Positions 52,634 to 61,454 of a stretch of DNA of 64,000 nt are shown piece after piece (the stretch's first letter is position 1; each line of letters starts with the position of its first letter). Made by a program: the position numbers and the translations under genes. The notes beneath the pieces were generated by a model. It saw nothing but the letters and a program-made list of their open reading frames with translations. It was not told the DNA's origin and searched no databases. Source of the stretch: Pedobacter ghigonis (GTDB lineage: Bacteria > Bacteroidota > Bacteroidia > Sphingobacteriales > Sphingobacteriaceae). Location of the stretch: the NCBI RefSeq assembly GCF_903166585.1, contig NZ_CAESCM010000022.1:1-64000 (forward strand). The letters are read 5' to 3'.

Positions 52634-53766
52634 TGAACCCGTTTAAATTATACAGATCAATTTTTGTTGCCCTTTGCCTCGTCTTATTTTCGATAAGTGC
52701 TTATGCACAAACCAAAGCAGATGTGCTGGCTAAAATTAACCTCGCCAACCAGTACTGGCAAACCAACAATAAACCACAGGTACGCGCTTTTTGGGATCAT
52801 GCAGCCTACCATACCGGCAACATGGAACTTTATGCACTTACTCAGGATAATAATTATTTGAAATATTCGGAAGATTGGGCAGAATACAACCAATGGATGG
52901 GCGCAAAATCGACTGATAAAACCAAATGGAAATATAAGTACGGCGAAACAGATGAATATGTGCTTTTTGGCGATTGGCAGATTTGTTTCCAAACCTACAT
53001 TGATTTGTACCACATTAAACCCGAAGCCCATAAAGTAGCCCGTGCCAAAGAAGTAATGGACTACGAAATGAGCACGCCCAATAACGACTACTGGTGGTGG
53101 GCCGACGGACTTTACATGGTTATGCCGGTAATGACCAAGTTATACAAGCTTACGGGCAACAAGCAATATTCGGATAAGCTTTACGAGTATTTTATGTACG
53201 CCAACAACATTATGTACGATAAAGAGGAGAAACTCTACTACCGCGATGCCAAATATGTTTATCCGCAACATAAAAGTGTAAACGGTAAAAAAGATTTCTG
53301 GGCCAGGGGCGATGGGTGGGTGTTTGCCGGTTTGGCCAAGGTGTTGAAAGACCTGCCTGCTAACGATCCGCACCGTGCCGAATATCTAACGAAATACACA
53401 AACATGGCCAAAGCCATTATCAAAAGCCAGCAGGCTGACGGTTATTGGACCCGCAGTATTCTCGATGCAAGCCATGCACCGGGGCCTGAAACCAGTGGAA
53501 CCGCATTTTTTACCTATGGTTTGCTTTGGGGAATTAACAATGGATATTTAAAAGAGAAGACCTATATGCCGGCTGTGAAAAAAGGCTGGGATTATCTTAC
53601 TAAAACAGCTTTACAACAAGACGGCAAGCTGGGCTATGTACAGCCCATTGGCGAAAAGGCCATTCCGGGGCAGGTAGTGGGTGTCAATTCTACAGCCAAC
53701 TTTGGAGTAGGGGCATTTTTATTGGCCGGTTGCGAAATGTACCGTTATTTATCAAACCACAAATAA
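52633..53766 (+). CDS. GH105-type unsaturated rhamnogalacturonyl/glucuronyl hydrolase
   Basis: 377 residues, signal peptide to about residue 25 (SISAYAQ). The (alpha/alpha)6 barrel of GH88/GH105 is clear: WWWADGLYMVMPVMTKL with the catalytic Asp, KDFWARGDGWVFAGLAKVL, and HAPGPETSGTAFFTYGLLWGINNGYL. These enzymes hydrate and release the 4,5-unsaturated uronic acid left by a polysaccharide lyase. The neighbouring BNR_4 protein could be that lyase. The export signal means it would act in the periplasm on imported oligosaccharides. Confidence 0.9.
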   Translation: MNPFKLYRSIFVALCLVLFSISAYAQTKADVLAKINLANQYWQTNNKPQVRAFWDHAAYHTGNMELYALTQDNNYLKYSEDWAEYNQWMGAKSTDKTKWKYKYGETDEYVLFGDWQICFQTYIDLYHIKPEAHKVARAKEVMDYEMSTPNNDYWWWADGLYMVMPVMTKLYKLTGNKQYSDKLYEYFMYANNIMYDKEEKLYYRDAKYVYPQHKSVNGKKDFWARGDGWVFAGLAKVLKDLPANDPHRAEYLTKYTNMAKAIIKSQQADGYWTRSILDASHAPGPETSGTAFFTYGLLWGINNGYLKEKTYMPAVKKGWDYLTKTALQQDGKLGYVQPIGEKAIPGQVVGVNSTANFGVGAFLLAGCEMYRYLSNHK

Positions 53767-53778
53767 GTTTTATTAGCA

Positions 53779-55026
53779 ATGAAATTCAGAAATATAGCAT
53801 TAACCTTTACATTTCTTATCGTACTTGCTGCCCCGGTTATGGCACAAAAGAAAGCCAAAAATACGAAAGCCGAAGTATTAACCGATAGGCAGTTCTGGTT
53901 GCAGCAAATGGACAAAATGGTGCGTCCGGTGCTGTACAATCTGGCTAAAGATAGCCTGCGTATTGCCATGCCTAAAGTTACATCGGTACACATTGACAAC
54001 AAAGAGCATCGCATTAAAGTACAATACGTAGAGGTTTTAGGTCGAGCTTTGAGTGGTATTGCTCCCTGGTTACAATTGGAAGGAGGTTCGGCTGCAGAAG
54101 TGGCTCTCCGTAAACAATACCGCGAATGGGCTATCCAGGGTTTAAAAAACGCTTTAGATTCGAACGCTAAAGATTTCATGAATTTCGATATTGGCGGCCA
54201 GCAACTGGTTGATGCTTCTTATGTAGCTTTTGCACTGGTACGTGCGCCATGGTTATGGGAAAACTTGGATAAGAAAAACCAGGAGCTAATGATGAAATCC
54301 ATCGTCACTACCAGACGTTTTAAACCTGTTTTTTCTAACTGGTTGCTGTTTTCGGCTATGAACGAAGCCTTTTTAGCTAAATTTGGCTACAGTTGGGATC
54401 CCATGCGTGTAGATTATGCCCTGCAACAAATGGAGCAATGGTACACCGGCGATGGCATGTACACAGATGGTACCTCTTTTGCCTTCGATTATTACAACAG
54501 CTATGTAATTCATCCATATTTAGCCGCTCTGGTTGATATTATTGGTGCAAAAACGAATGCTTACAAAGAAATGTTCGAAAAAATTAAAAAGCGCAACGAA
54601 CGTTACGCCATTATTCAGGAGCGTTTAATTAATGCAGATGGTACTTATCCTGCTACCGGGCGCTCTATCGTTTACCGTGGTGCAGCATTTCACCATTTGG
54701 CCGATATGGCCTGGAGAAAGGTATTGCCTAAACAATTAAGTCCGGCGCAGGTACGTTGCGCTTTAACCGCGGTAATCAAAAAAACTTTAGAAAGTCCTAC
54801 AACCTATAAAAATGGCTGGTTAACCATTGGTCTTTATGGCGATCAGCCTAACCTGGGCGATTTTTACAACAACCAGGGGAGCCCTTATATCGCATCCAAT
54901 ATCTTTTTGCCCCTGGGATTGCCCGAAACCGACCCGTTTTGGTCGGGACCTGCCGTCAAATGGAGTGCGCAAAAAATATGGAGTGGCGAGGACTTCGAAA
55001 ACGACCATAGCGCAAGTTTAAAATAA
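53779..55026 (+). CDS. exported DUF2264-family protein
   Basis: 415 residues with signal peptide (LIVLAAPVMA-QK). An alpha-helical barrel-like protein of the DUF2264 type: FWLQQMDKMVRPVLYNLAKDSLRIAMPK, EVLGRALSGIAPWLQLEGGS, YTDGTSFAFDYYNSYVIHPYLAALV, YPATGRSIVYRGAAFHHLADM, NNQGSPYIASNIFLPLGLP. DUF2264 proteins are repeatedly found in pectin and arabinogalactan loci beside GH105 and are suspected glycan-active enzymes; no activity is firmly established to my knowledge. It is 12 bases after the GH105 stop, in the same operon. Confidence 0.85.
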   Translation: MKFRNIALTFTFLIVLAAPVMAQKKAKNTKAEVLTDRQFWLQQMDKMVRPVLYNLAKDSLRIAMPKVTSVHIDNKEHRIKVQYVEVLGRALSGIAPWLQLEGGSAAEVALRKQYREWAIQGLKNALDSNAKDFMNFDIGGQQLVDASYVAFALVRAPWLWENLDKKNQELMMKSIVTTRRFKPVFSNWLLFSAMNEAFLAKFGYSWDPMRVDYALQQMEQWYTGDGMYTDGTSFAFDYYNSYVIHPYLAALVDIIGAKTNAYKEMFEKIKKRNERYAIIQERLINADGTYPATGRSIVYRGAAFHHLADMAWRKVLPKQLSPAQVRCALTAVIKKTLESPTTYKNGWLTIGLYGDQPNLGDFYNNQGSPYIASNIFLPLGLPETDPFWSGPAVKWSAQKIWSGEDFENDHSASLK

Positions 55027-55120
55027 GTGAATAAATTATTTGGTAGATACCTATTGAAGTCAAACAGATGTTAAGTAAATTACCGTCTTTATAACGTTAA
55101 AAAAAATATTGGTGAAAATT

Positions 55121-56239
55121 ATGAGTAAGAAAATCAATTTTATAGCCGGATTTATGGCTTTCGGCTTAATGCTGAACAGTTATGTTTGGGCACAGCAAAC
55201 CAACACTTCCTTTACTCCGGGTAAAATCTGGAAAGACGATAAAGGCGTGCACATTAACGCACACGGTGGCGGTATTGTAGAACATAAAGGTGTTTATTAC
55301 TGGTTTGGAGAACATAAAATTGAAGGAGAAAAAGGGAATACCGCGCAGGTAGGTGTGCACTGTTATTCTTCAAAAGATTTATACAACTGGAAAGACGAAG
55401 GTATTGCGCTACCGGTTTCCGACGATTTAACCAGTGATATTGCCAAAGGTTGTATTTTGGAGAGACCAAAAGTAGTGTACAATAAGAAAACCAAAAAGTT
55501 TGTGATGTGGTTTCACCTCGAGCTTTTGGGTAAAGGTTACGCAGCGGCCAGATCAGGAGTAGCTGTGGCCGATCGTCCTACAGGTCCATATACTTTTATC
55601 AAAAGCTATCGCCCAAATCCGGGCAAGATGCCTTTCTATGCCGAAGGAACTGCAGATAAAGATAAGGTAAACTGCGAAACACCTGCCAATAAAAGCGATG
55701 GTTTTTTCTGCAGGGATTTACCAGGTGGACAAATGGCCCGCGATATGACTGTTTTTGTAGATGATGATGGAAAAGCTTATCACATCTTCTCATCTGAAGA
55801 AAACTTTACGCTGCATTTAGCCGAATTAACCCCCGATTATTTAGGCCATACCGGCAAGTTTATCCGTATTTACGTAGGTCAGCAAACCGAAGCGCCTGCT
55901 TTGTTTAAGAAAAATGGCGTGTACTACATGGTTGGGTCGGGCTGTACCGGCTGGGCACCAAACCCGGCAAGGTGGTTTAAAGCCAGTTCAATCTGGGGGC
56001 CGTGGACCTACATGGGTAATCCATGCCAGGGCGAGGGTGCTAAACTTACCTATGGAGGTCAAAGCACACATGTGTTGCCTGTACCGGGTAAAAAAGGCGA
56101 ATTCATATTTATGGCCGATAAATGGGAACCTAAAAATGCGATAGATGGCCGTTATTTATGGTTACCAATTCGATTTGAAAACGATAAAATCACAATAAAC
56201 TGGCTCGATCAGTGGGATTTGAGCGTGTTTAAAAAGTAG
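55121..56239 (+). CDS. GH43 (subfamily 24-like) exo-beta-1,3-galactanase candidate
   Basis: 372 residues from ATG 55121; an upstream in-frame TTG at 55109 is less likely. Signal peptide to VWAQQ. The text HINAHGGGIVEHKGVYYWFGEHKI and the acid Glu114 in LERPKVVYNKKTKKFVMWFH are the signature of GH43 enzymes of the Ct1,3Gal43A type, which cleave beta-1,3-galactan from the non-reducing end and can bypass beta-1,6 side chains. GGQSTHVLPVPGKKGEFIFMADKWEPKN is also typical. The activity is inferred. It would attack the backbone of type II arabinogalactan. The 82-base spacer before it suggests a continuing operon. Confidence 0.87.
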   Translation: MSKKINFIAGFMAFGLMLNSYVWAQQTNTSFTPGKIWKDDKGVHINAHGGGIVEHKGVYYWFGEHKIEGEKGNTAQVGVHCYSSKDLYNWKDEGIALPVSDDLTSDIAKGCILERPKVVYNKKTKKFVMWFHLELLGKGYAAARSGVAVADRPTGPYTFIKSYRPNPGKMPFYAEGTADKDKVNCETPANKSDGFFCRDLPGGQMARDMTVFVDDDGKAYHIFSSEENFTLHLAELTPDYLGHTGKFIRIYVGQQTEAPALFKKNGVYYMVGSGCTGWAPNPARWFKASSIWGPWTYMGNPCQGEGAKLTYGGQSTHVLPVPGKKGEFIFMADKWEPKNAIDGRYLWLPIRFENDKITINWLDQWDLSVFKK

Positions 56240-56278
56240 CAAAAAACCGATTTTTTAATATAGAATCCAGATGATGAA

Positions 56279-56323
56279 TTGCGCGAAAATGCGCAAAAGG
56301 GGATTTTTATGCCCAAAAAATCC
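56279..56323. other. two hairpins between the GH43 and GH35 genes
   Basis: TTGCGC-GAAAAT-GCGCAA (56279-56296) is followed by GGATTTTT-ATGCCC-AAAAAATCC (about 56300-56323). They lie in the 101-base spacer before GH35 and could separate or stabilise two parts of the operon transcript. Neither has a T-run of its own. Confidence 0.4.
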
Positions 56324-56340
56324 GATTACTTAAAAACAAA

Positions 56341-58191
56341 ATGTACAAGATGAAAAAGAAATTACTATGGCTGGTGGCGATATGTTTTTCCCTCTCTGCT
56401 TCGGCGCAGCAGGCAAAACATACCTTTAAACTAGGCGAATCAGACTTTTTGCTGGATGGAAAACCCTTTCAGATTATATCAGGCGAACTCCATTATCCCC
56501 GCGTACCCAAAGAAGCCTGGCGCGAACGGATGAAAATGGCTAAAGCCATGGGCTTAAATACCATCGGAACCTATGTATTCTGGAACCTGCACGAGCCGCA
56601 GAAAGATAAATTCGATTTTAGCGGTAACAACAACATCGCCGAATTTGTAAAAATTGCGCAGCAGGAGGGACTTTGGGTAATTTTAAGGCCAAGCCCTTAC
56701 GTATGTGCCGAATGGGAATTTGGCGGCTATCCATACTGGTTGCAGAACGAAAAAGGCCTGGTGGTAAGAAGTACCGAAAAACAATACCTGGAAGAGTATC
56801 GGAAATATATCCAGCAAGTAGGAAAGCAGTTGGCTCCATTGCAGATTAACCATGGAGGTAATATCATTATGGTTCAGGTAGAAAACGAATACGGTTCGTA
56901 CGCAGCCGATAAAAATTACCTGGATATCAACCGTAAAATGTTTATAGATGCTGGGTTTGATGGTCTGCTCTACACCTGCGATCCTGCACCAGATGTAAAA
57001 GACGGACATTTAGCTGGTTTATTGCCTGCAGTAAACGGTATCGACAATCCCGAAAAAATTAGAAAGCTGGTAAATGAAAACCACGATGGAAAAGGGCCTT
57101 ATTTTATTGCAGAATGGTATCCGGCATGGTTCGATTGGTGGGGAACAGCACACCACACGGTACCGGCAGCACAATATACCAAAAAGCTCGATTCGGTTTT
57201 GGCGGCAGGCATATCCATTAACATGTACATGTTTCATGGTGGCACCACACGTGACTTCATGAACGGAGCCAATTATAAAGACATTTCGCCTTACGAACCT
57301 CAAACCAGCAGCTACGATTACGATGCTCCTTTAAACGAAGCAGGAAACGCTACGGAGAAGTTTATGCAGTTTAGAAGCGTAATCGAGAAACATTTGCCAA
57401 AAGGCCAGACTTTACCCGCAGTGCCAGCAGCAAAACCCGCTATGGCCATTGCACCATTTAAATTAAGCGGAACAGTAGCTTTATTTGATGCCTTACCAGC
57501 TGCGGTTAAAAATGTTAATCCCTTAACTTTCGAAGACCTGAAACAAGATTACGGTTATGTGCTTTATCGTACTACCATTCAGGGTGGACGCAAAGGAGCA
57601 CTGGAGATGAAACAATTACGCGATTATGCCATTGTGTTTGTTAACCAGAAAAGGGCAGGGGTTTTAGATCGACGGTTAAACCAAAATACCCTGGAAATCA
57701 GCCTTCCTGCAGGAGAAGTACAACTCGATATTTTTGTAGAAAACATGGGACGTGTAAACTTTGGCAAGTACCTGTTAGAAAACAAAAAAGGAATTACCGA
57801 ACAAGTAAATTTTGCAGGTGCCGAAGTTAAAAACTGGTCGATGTATGGTTTTCCTTTTAGTAGCATCAATAATTTCGCGGCTAAAGCCACTGCTACCGGG
57901 AAGAGTGGTAATGGGCCAACAGTACAAAAAGGATCCTTTACCATTAATACTGTTGCCGATACTTATCTGGATATGACCGATTGGGGAAAAGGTGTGGTTT
58001 GGATAAACGGACATAACCTGGGCAAGTACTGGGCAATTGGTCCGCAACAAACATTGTACGTACCCAAAGAATGGTTAAAGAAAGGTAAGAATGAGGTAGC
58101 CGTTTTAGAATTGCTTAAAACCGATCAGCAAATTTTAAAAACGATAGACCAGCCGATCTTAAACACGCTTAAAAAATTAAACGTTGATTAA
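56341..58191 (+). CDS. GH35 beta-galactosidase (second)
   Basis: 616 residues, signal peptide (MKKKLLWLVAICFSLSASAQ; ATG 56350 is an alternative start). Acid/base Glu183 in QVENEYGSYA and nucleophile Glu258 in FIAEWYPAWFDWWG; the signature PQTSSYDYDAPLNEAG is intact. The C-terminal half is the usual jelly-roll pair, ending without the discoidin module present in the enzyme at 26870. It should remove terminal beta-galactose in the periplasm, working with the GH43 enzymes of this locus. Last enzyme before SusC. Confidence 0.92.
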   Translation: MYKMKKKLLWLVAICFSLSASAQQAKHTFKLGESDFLLDGKPFQIISGELHYPRVPKEAWRERMKMAKAMGLNTIGTYVFWNLHEPQKDKFDFSGNNNIAEFVKIAQQEGLWVILRPSPYVCAEWEFGGYPYWLQNEKGLVVRSTEKQYLEEYRKYIQQVGKQLAPLQINHGGNIIMVQVENEYGSYAADKNYLDINRKMFIDAGFDGLLYTCDPAPDVKDGHLAGLLPAVNGIDNPEKIRKLVNENHDGKGPYFIAEWYPAWFDWWGTAHHTVPAAQYTKKLDSVLAAGISINMYMFHGGTTRDFMNGANYKDISPYEPQTSSYDYDAPLNEAGNATEKFMQFRSVIEKHLPKGQTLPAVPAAKPAMAIAPFKLSGTVALFDALPAAVKNVNPLTFEDLKQDYGYVLYRTTIQGGRKGALEMKQLRDYAIVFVNQKRAGVLDRRLNQNTLEISLPAGEVQLDIFVENMGRVNFGKYLLENKKGITEQVNFAGAEVKNWSMYGFPFSSINNFAAKATATGKSGNGPTVQKGSFTINTVADTYLDMTDWGKGVVWINGHNLGKYWAIGPQQTLYVPKEWLKKGKNEVAVLELLKTDQQILKTIDQPILNTLKKLNVD

Positions 58192-58208
58192 ACGTTTAAA
58201 AAATCGTA

Positions 58209-58262
58209 AAATAGGGGTTAAAGGCCAAAATTTAACAAAAAGTAACAATTTAACCCCTATTT
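58209..58262. terminator. 14-bp inverted repeat after the GH35 gene
   Basis: AAATAGGGGTTAAA (58209-58222) and TTTAACCCCTATTT (58249-58262) are perfect reverse complements around a 26-base loop. It begins 17 bases after the GH35 stop, so it may be a terminator; its right arm is also the first regulator half-site described at 58224-58312, so it could instead be part of an operator or an RNA switch. The left arm is absent in the second copy at 63736. Confidence 0.5.
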
Positions 58263-58312
58263 ATTACCGTATTACCCCTCACTCCGGCGCGGTTTTAAAT
58301 GGTTAATTTGTT
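58224..58312 (+). promoter_or_regulatory. conserved upstream element of susC, with two ACCCCT half-sites
   Basis: ACCCCT occurs at 58253-58258 and 58274-58279, exactly 21 bp (two helical turns) apart. ATGGTTAATTTGTT follows at 58299-58312, 25 bp after the start of the second. The same order and spacings recur at 63736-63825 before the next gene. TTTG in AATTTG may be a -33 element. A site for the HTCS is the natural reading. Confidence 0.65.
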
Positions 58313-58433
58313 GTAATTAATCCATCCCATTCATGCATAATTTATACATCCAGTCAGGCTAGTGCTTTGCCAGTAAGCCAGCATTGAATCTTTCAAATGA
58401 TTCAATTATTAACTAACCAAATAATCTTTAAAA

Positions 58434-61433
58434 ATGAAAAGAAAACTACTAGCCACATCTAAGTGTGCAGTAATATTTTTGTTTGCTTTAATCTTATCAT
58501 TAGGTAAATCAAACGATGCCATTGCGCAAACAAACGCTCAAACCTCAATTTCCGGAAAAGTAAAAGATAACCAGGGCAACCCGATACCAGGAGCTTCCAT
58601 TAGTGTTAAAGGAACAAATCAGGTTGTAGCCAGCGATCCGAATGGGAATTTCAAAATAGCTGTTAAAAAAGGTGAAACTTTAGTGATTACTTTTGTGGGA
58701 TATGTAACCAATACCATATTAATAGCCGATCAGACCCAACTCAGCATTACCCTTGCCGAAGATAAAGACAAGAACCTGGAAGAAGTAGTAGTGGTGGGTT
58801 ATGGTACACAAAAGCGTTCGGATATTACCGGTGCAGTGGCCTCACTTTCGAAAGAACGTTTATCGCAACTACCTGTTACCAATGTTTTGCAGGCTGTACA
58901 AGGAGCAGTGGCTGGTGTAAATATTACCAGTGGCTCTTCAGTACCAGGAAGCCAGCCAAGCGCCTCTATACGCGGCCAAAATTCAATTACTGCAGGTACG
59001 GGGCCATTTGTTGTAGTAGATGGAGTACCATTAAGCAAAACGGGTGGTTCGTTAAATGACATTAATCCAAACGATATTGCCTCTGTAGAAATATTAAAAG
59101 ATGCATCATCTACCGCTATTTATGGTACCAATGGTTCTAATGGTGTTATCCTGGTTACCACTAAAAGAGGAAATACGGGTAAACCTACAATCAGATACAA
59201 TGCTTATGCAGGTGTAGAAAATATCGCACACATTTTAACGCCAAGAACTGGTGAAGAATATGTTCAAAAATATGCCGATTTCTTAAAACAGATTAATCAG
59301 CCACAAAACAGCCCGGTTCCAAACTTCGGCGAACTGGCCAATTATAATGCAGGTATTACAACCGATTGGGTAAAGGAAGTAACCCAAACAGGTGTGATGC
59401 AAGACCATAATTTAAGCATCTCGGGAGGAAGCCAGGATGTGAAATATTTTATCTCAGGAGGTTACCTGGATCAAAGGGGGCCGATTAAAGGGTATCAATA
59501 TAACAGAACCAGCTTACGTTCTAATTTAGATGTTAACATTACCGATTATTTAACGGTTGGTACATCATTGTTTTTTGCAGGCAATAACTACGATGGTGGC
59601 AGGGCTAACTTGCTTTTTGCTACAGCCATGAGTCCTTATGCTCCTGTGTATAATGACAAGGGAGAATATAAAATTTTTCCAATGGAGCCTGAGCAGTTAT
59701 ACACCAACCCATTACTTGGTTTAAAAACCGACAGGATTAGCAGAAGCACCAATTTAAATGGAAATGGTTATGCAGAAATTAAGTTTCCCGGAGCACTAAA
59801 AGGATTAAAATATCGCTTAAACGGTGGTTATACTTTCTTTCCCGAAAATTCTGCCAGTTATACCGGAAGAAAGGCAAATGATATGCTGGGTACTGCCCGG
59901 ACTTTTTACGCGCAAACCAACAGTTATACACTCGAAAATTTGCTGACATACACCAAAGATATTCAGAAACACCATTTCGATTTTACAGGTTTATACAGTG
60001 CGCAGCAAAGAAAATATACCAATACAACTGCTGGTGCCGTAGGTTTTGTGAACGACGAGCTTTCGTATAATAAGTTAAGCGCAGGTGCTACGCAAACCAG
60101 CGATTCGTATGCCGATCAATACCGTTTAAATTCGCAAATGGTAAGGGTTAATTATGCATACGATAGCCGTTATTTATTTACCGCAACGGCCCGACGTGAT
60201 GGTTCTTCTGTATTCGGTGCCAATACTACCAAATACGGTATTTTCCCTTCAGTAGCTGCCGGATGGAATATCAGCAGGGAAAATTTTATGAAAAATGTTT
60301 CATTCGTAAATAACCTTAAGCTAAGAGGTTCTTATGGTAAAACAGGTAATGAAGCTGTTAGTGTTTATCAAACCATAACTACTGAAGGCGCATTGCGTTT
60401 TCCGTTTAACGGACTTAGCACCATTGGTGTTACGCCAAGCAATTTAGGTAATGCTAACCTGCACTGGGAAAGTACAACTACAGCAAACCTGGGATTGGAT
60501 TTCTCTTTGTTTAGCGACCGCATAAATGGTACCATTGATGTTTATAGCGGCAAAACAAAAGATTTACTGCTAAACAGAAGTTTACCAATCATCACCGGGT
60601 ATTCAAGAATTTTAGATAATCTGGGTAAAGTCCAAAATAAAGGTATTGAGATAACCATTAATACAAAAAATATTGCTCAGGGCGATTTTAAATGGGAAAC
60701 TTCGGCCAATTTCAGCTCCAATAAGAATAAGATCGTAGAACTGTACGGAGATGGAAAGGATGATTTAGGTAACCGGTGGTTTATTGGCAAACCAATTAGT
60801 GTGATTTATGATTACCGTATGACTGGTGTTTGGCAAACCGGAGAAGATGCTTCAAAACAGGATCCGGGTGCAAAGCCAGGCGATCTGAAATTTGCTGATC
60901 TCAATGGTGATGGCGTAATTACTGCAGATAAAGATCGCGAAATTATTGGTCAGCGTGCTCCAAAATGGACAGGTGGTTTAACCAATACTTTCCATTACAA
61001 AAACTGGAATTTAAGCGTATTTATTCAAACTGCACAAGGCATTACCAGAAACAATACCGATTTAAATTATGGCGATGAAACAGGTAGAAGAAATACACCT
61101 GCAGAAATTGGTTATTGGACTGTAAGTAACGCAAGTAACACACGTCCGGCATTATCTTACAATAACACCAGAGGCTATGGATATGCATCAGATGCGAGTT
61201 ATACCCGTATAAAAGATGTAACAGTTAGCTATGTTTTTTCTCCGAAAATTATGGAGAAACTGCATTTGGGCAGCCTAACCCTATATGCAAGCGGCAGAAA
61301 CCTATACACTTTTACCAATTGGATAGGATGGGATCCTGAAAACGATTATTCTGGCCGTGGTTCGGGAGATTGGACCAATAACTATCCTTTAACACGCTCT
61401 TTTGTGTTTGGAGCAAATATTTCTTTAAAATAA
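58434..61433 (+). CDS. SusC/RagA-family TonB-linked outer membrane protein
   Basis: 999 residues, signal peptide to about residue 32 (SNDAIAQ). CarbopepD_reg-like domain at about 38-115 (SGKVKDNQGNPIPGASISVKGTN), TonB-box-like EEVVVVGYGTQKRSDITGAV, plug (VLQAVQGAVAGVNITSGSSVPGSQPSASIRGQNSI...SVEILKDASSTAIYGTNGSNGVILVTT) and the SusC barrel ending LTRSFVFGANISLK. It imports oligosaccharides across the outer membrane with SusD (61455). Regulated by the element at 58224. Substrate inferred from the neighbouring enzymes. Confidence 0.95.
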   Translation: MKRKLLATSKCAVIFLFALILSLGKSNDAIAQTNAQTSISGKVKDNQGNPIPGASISVKGTNQVVASDPNGNFKIAVKKGETLVITFVGYVTNTILIADQTQLSITLAEDKDKNLEEVVVVGYGTQKRSDITGAVASLSKERLSQLPVTNVLQAVQGAVAGVNITSGSSVPGSQPSASIRGQNSITAGTGPFVVVDGVPLSKTGGSLNDINPNDIASVEILKDASSTAIYGTNGSNGVILVTTKRGNTGKPTIRYNAYAGVENIAHILTPRTGEEYVQKYADFLKQINQPQNSPVPNFGELANYNAGITTDWVKEVTQTGVMQDHNLSISGGSQDVKYFISGGYLDQRGPIKGYQYNRTSLRSNLDVNITDYLTVGTSLFFAGNNYDGGRANLLFATAMSPYAPVYNDKGEYKIFPMEPEQLYTNPLLGLKTDRISRSTNLNGNGYAEIKFPGALKGLKYRLNGGYTFFPENSASYTGRKANDMLGTARTFYAQTNSYTLENLLTYTKDIQKHHFDFTGLYSAQQRKYTNTTAGAVGFVNDELSYNKLSAGATQTSDSYADQYRLNSQMVRVNYAYDSRYLFTATARRDGSSVFGANTTKYGIFPSVAAGWNISRENFMKNVSFVNNLKLRGSYGKTGNEAVSVYQTITTEGALRFPFNGLSTIGVTPSNLGNANLHWESTTTANLGLDFSLFSDRINGTIDVYSGKTKDLLLNRSLPIITGYSRILDNLGKVQNKGIEITINTKNIAQGDFKWETSANFSSNKNKIVELYGDGKDDLGNRWFIGKPISVIYDYRMTGVWQTGEDASKQDPGAKPGDLKFADLNGDGVITADKDREIIGQRAPKWTGGLTNTFHYKNWNLSVFIQTAQGITRNNTDLNYGDETGRRNTPAEIGYWTVSNASNTRPALSYNNTRGYGYASDASYTRIKDVTVSYVFSPKIMEKLHLGSLTLYASGRNLYTFTNWIGWDPENDYSGRGSGDWTNNYPLTRSFVFGANISLK

Positions 61434-61454
61434 TTTATCGCTAAAAAGAAGATC

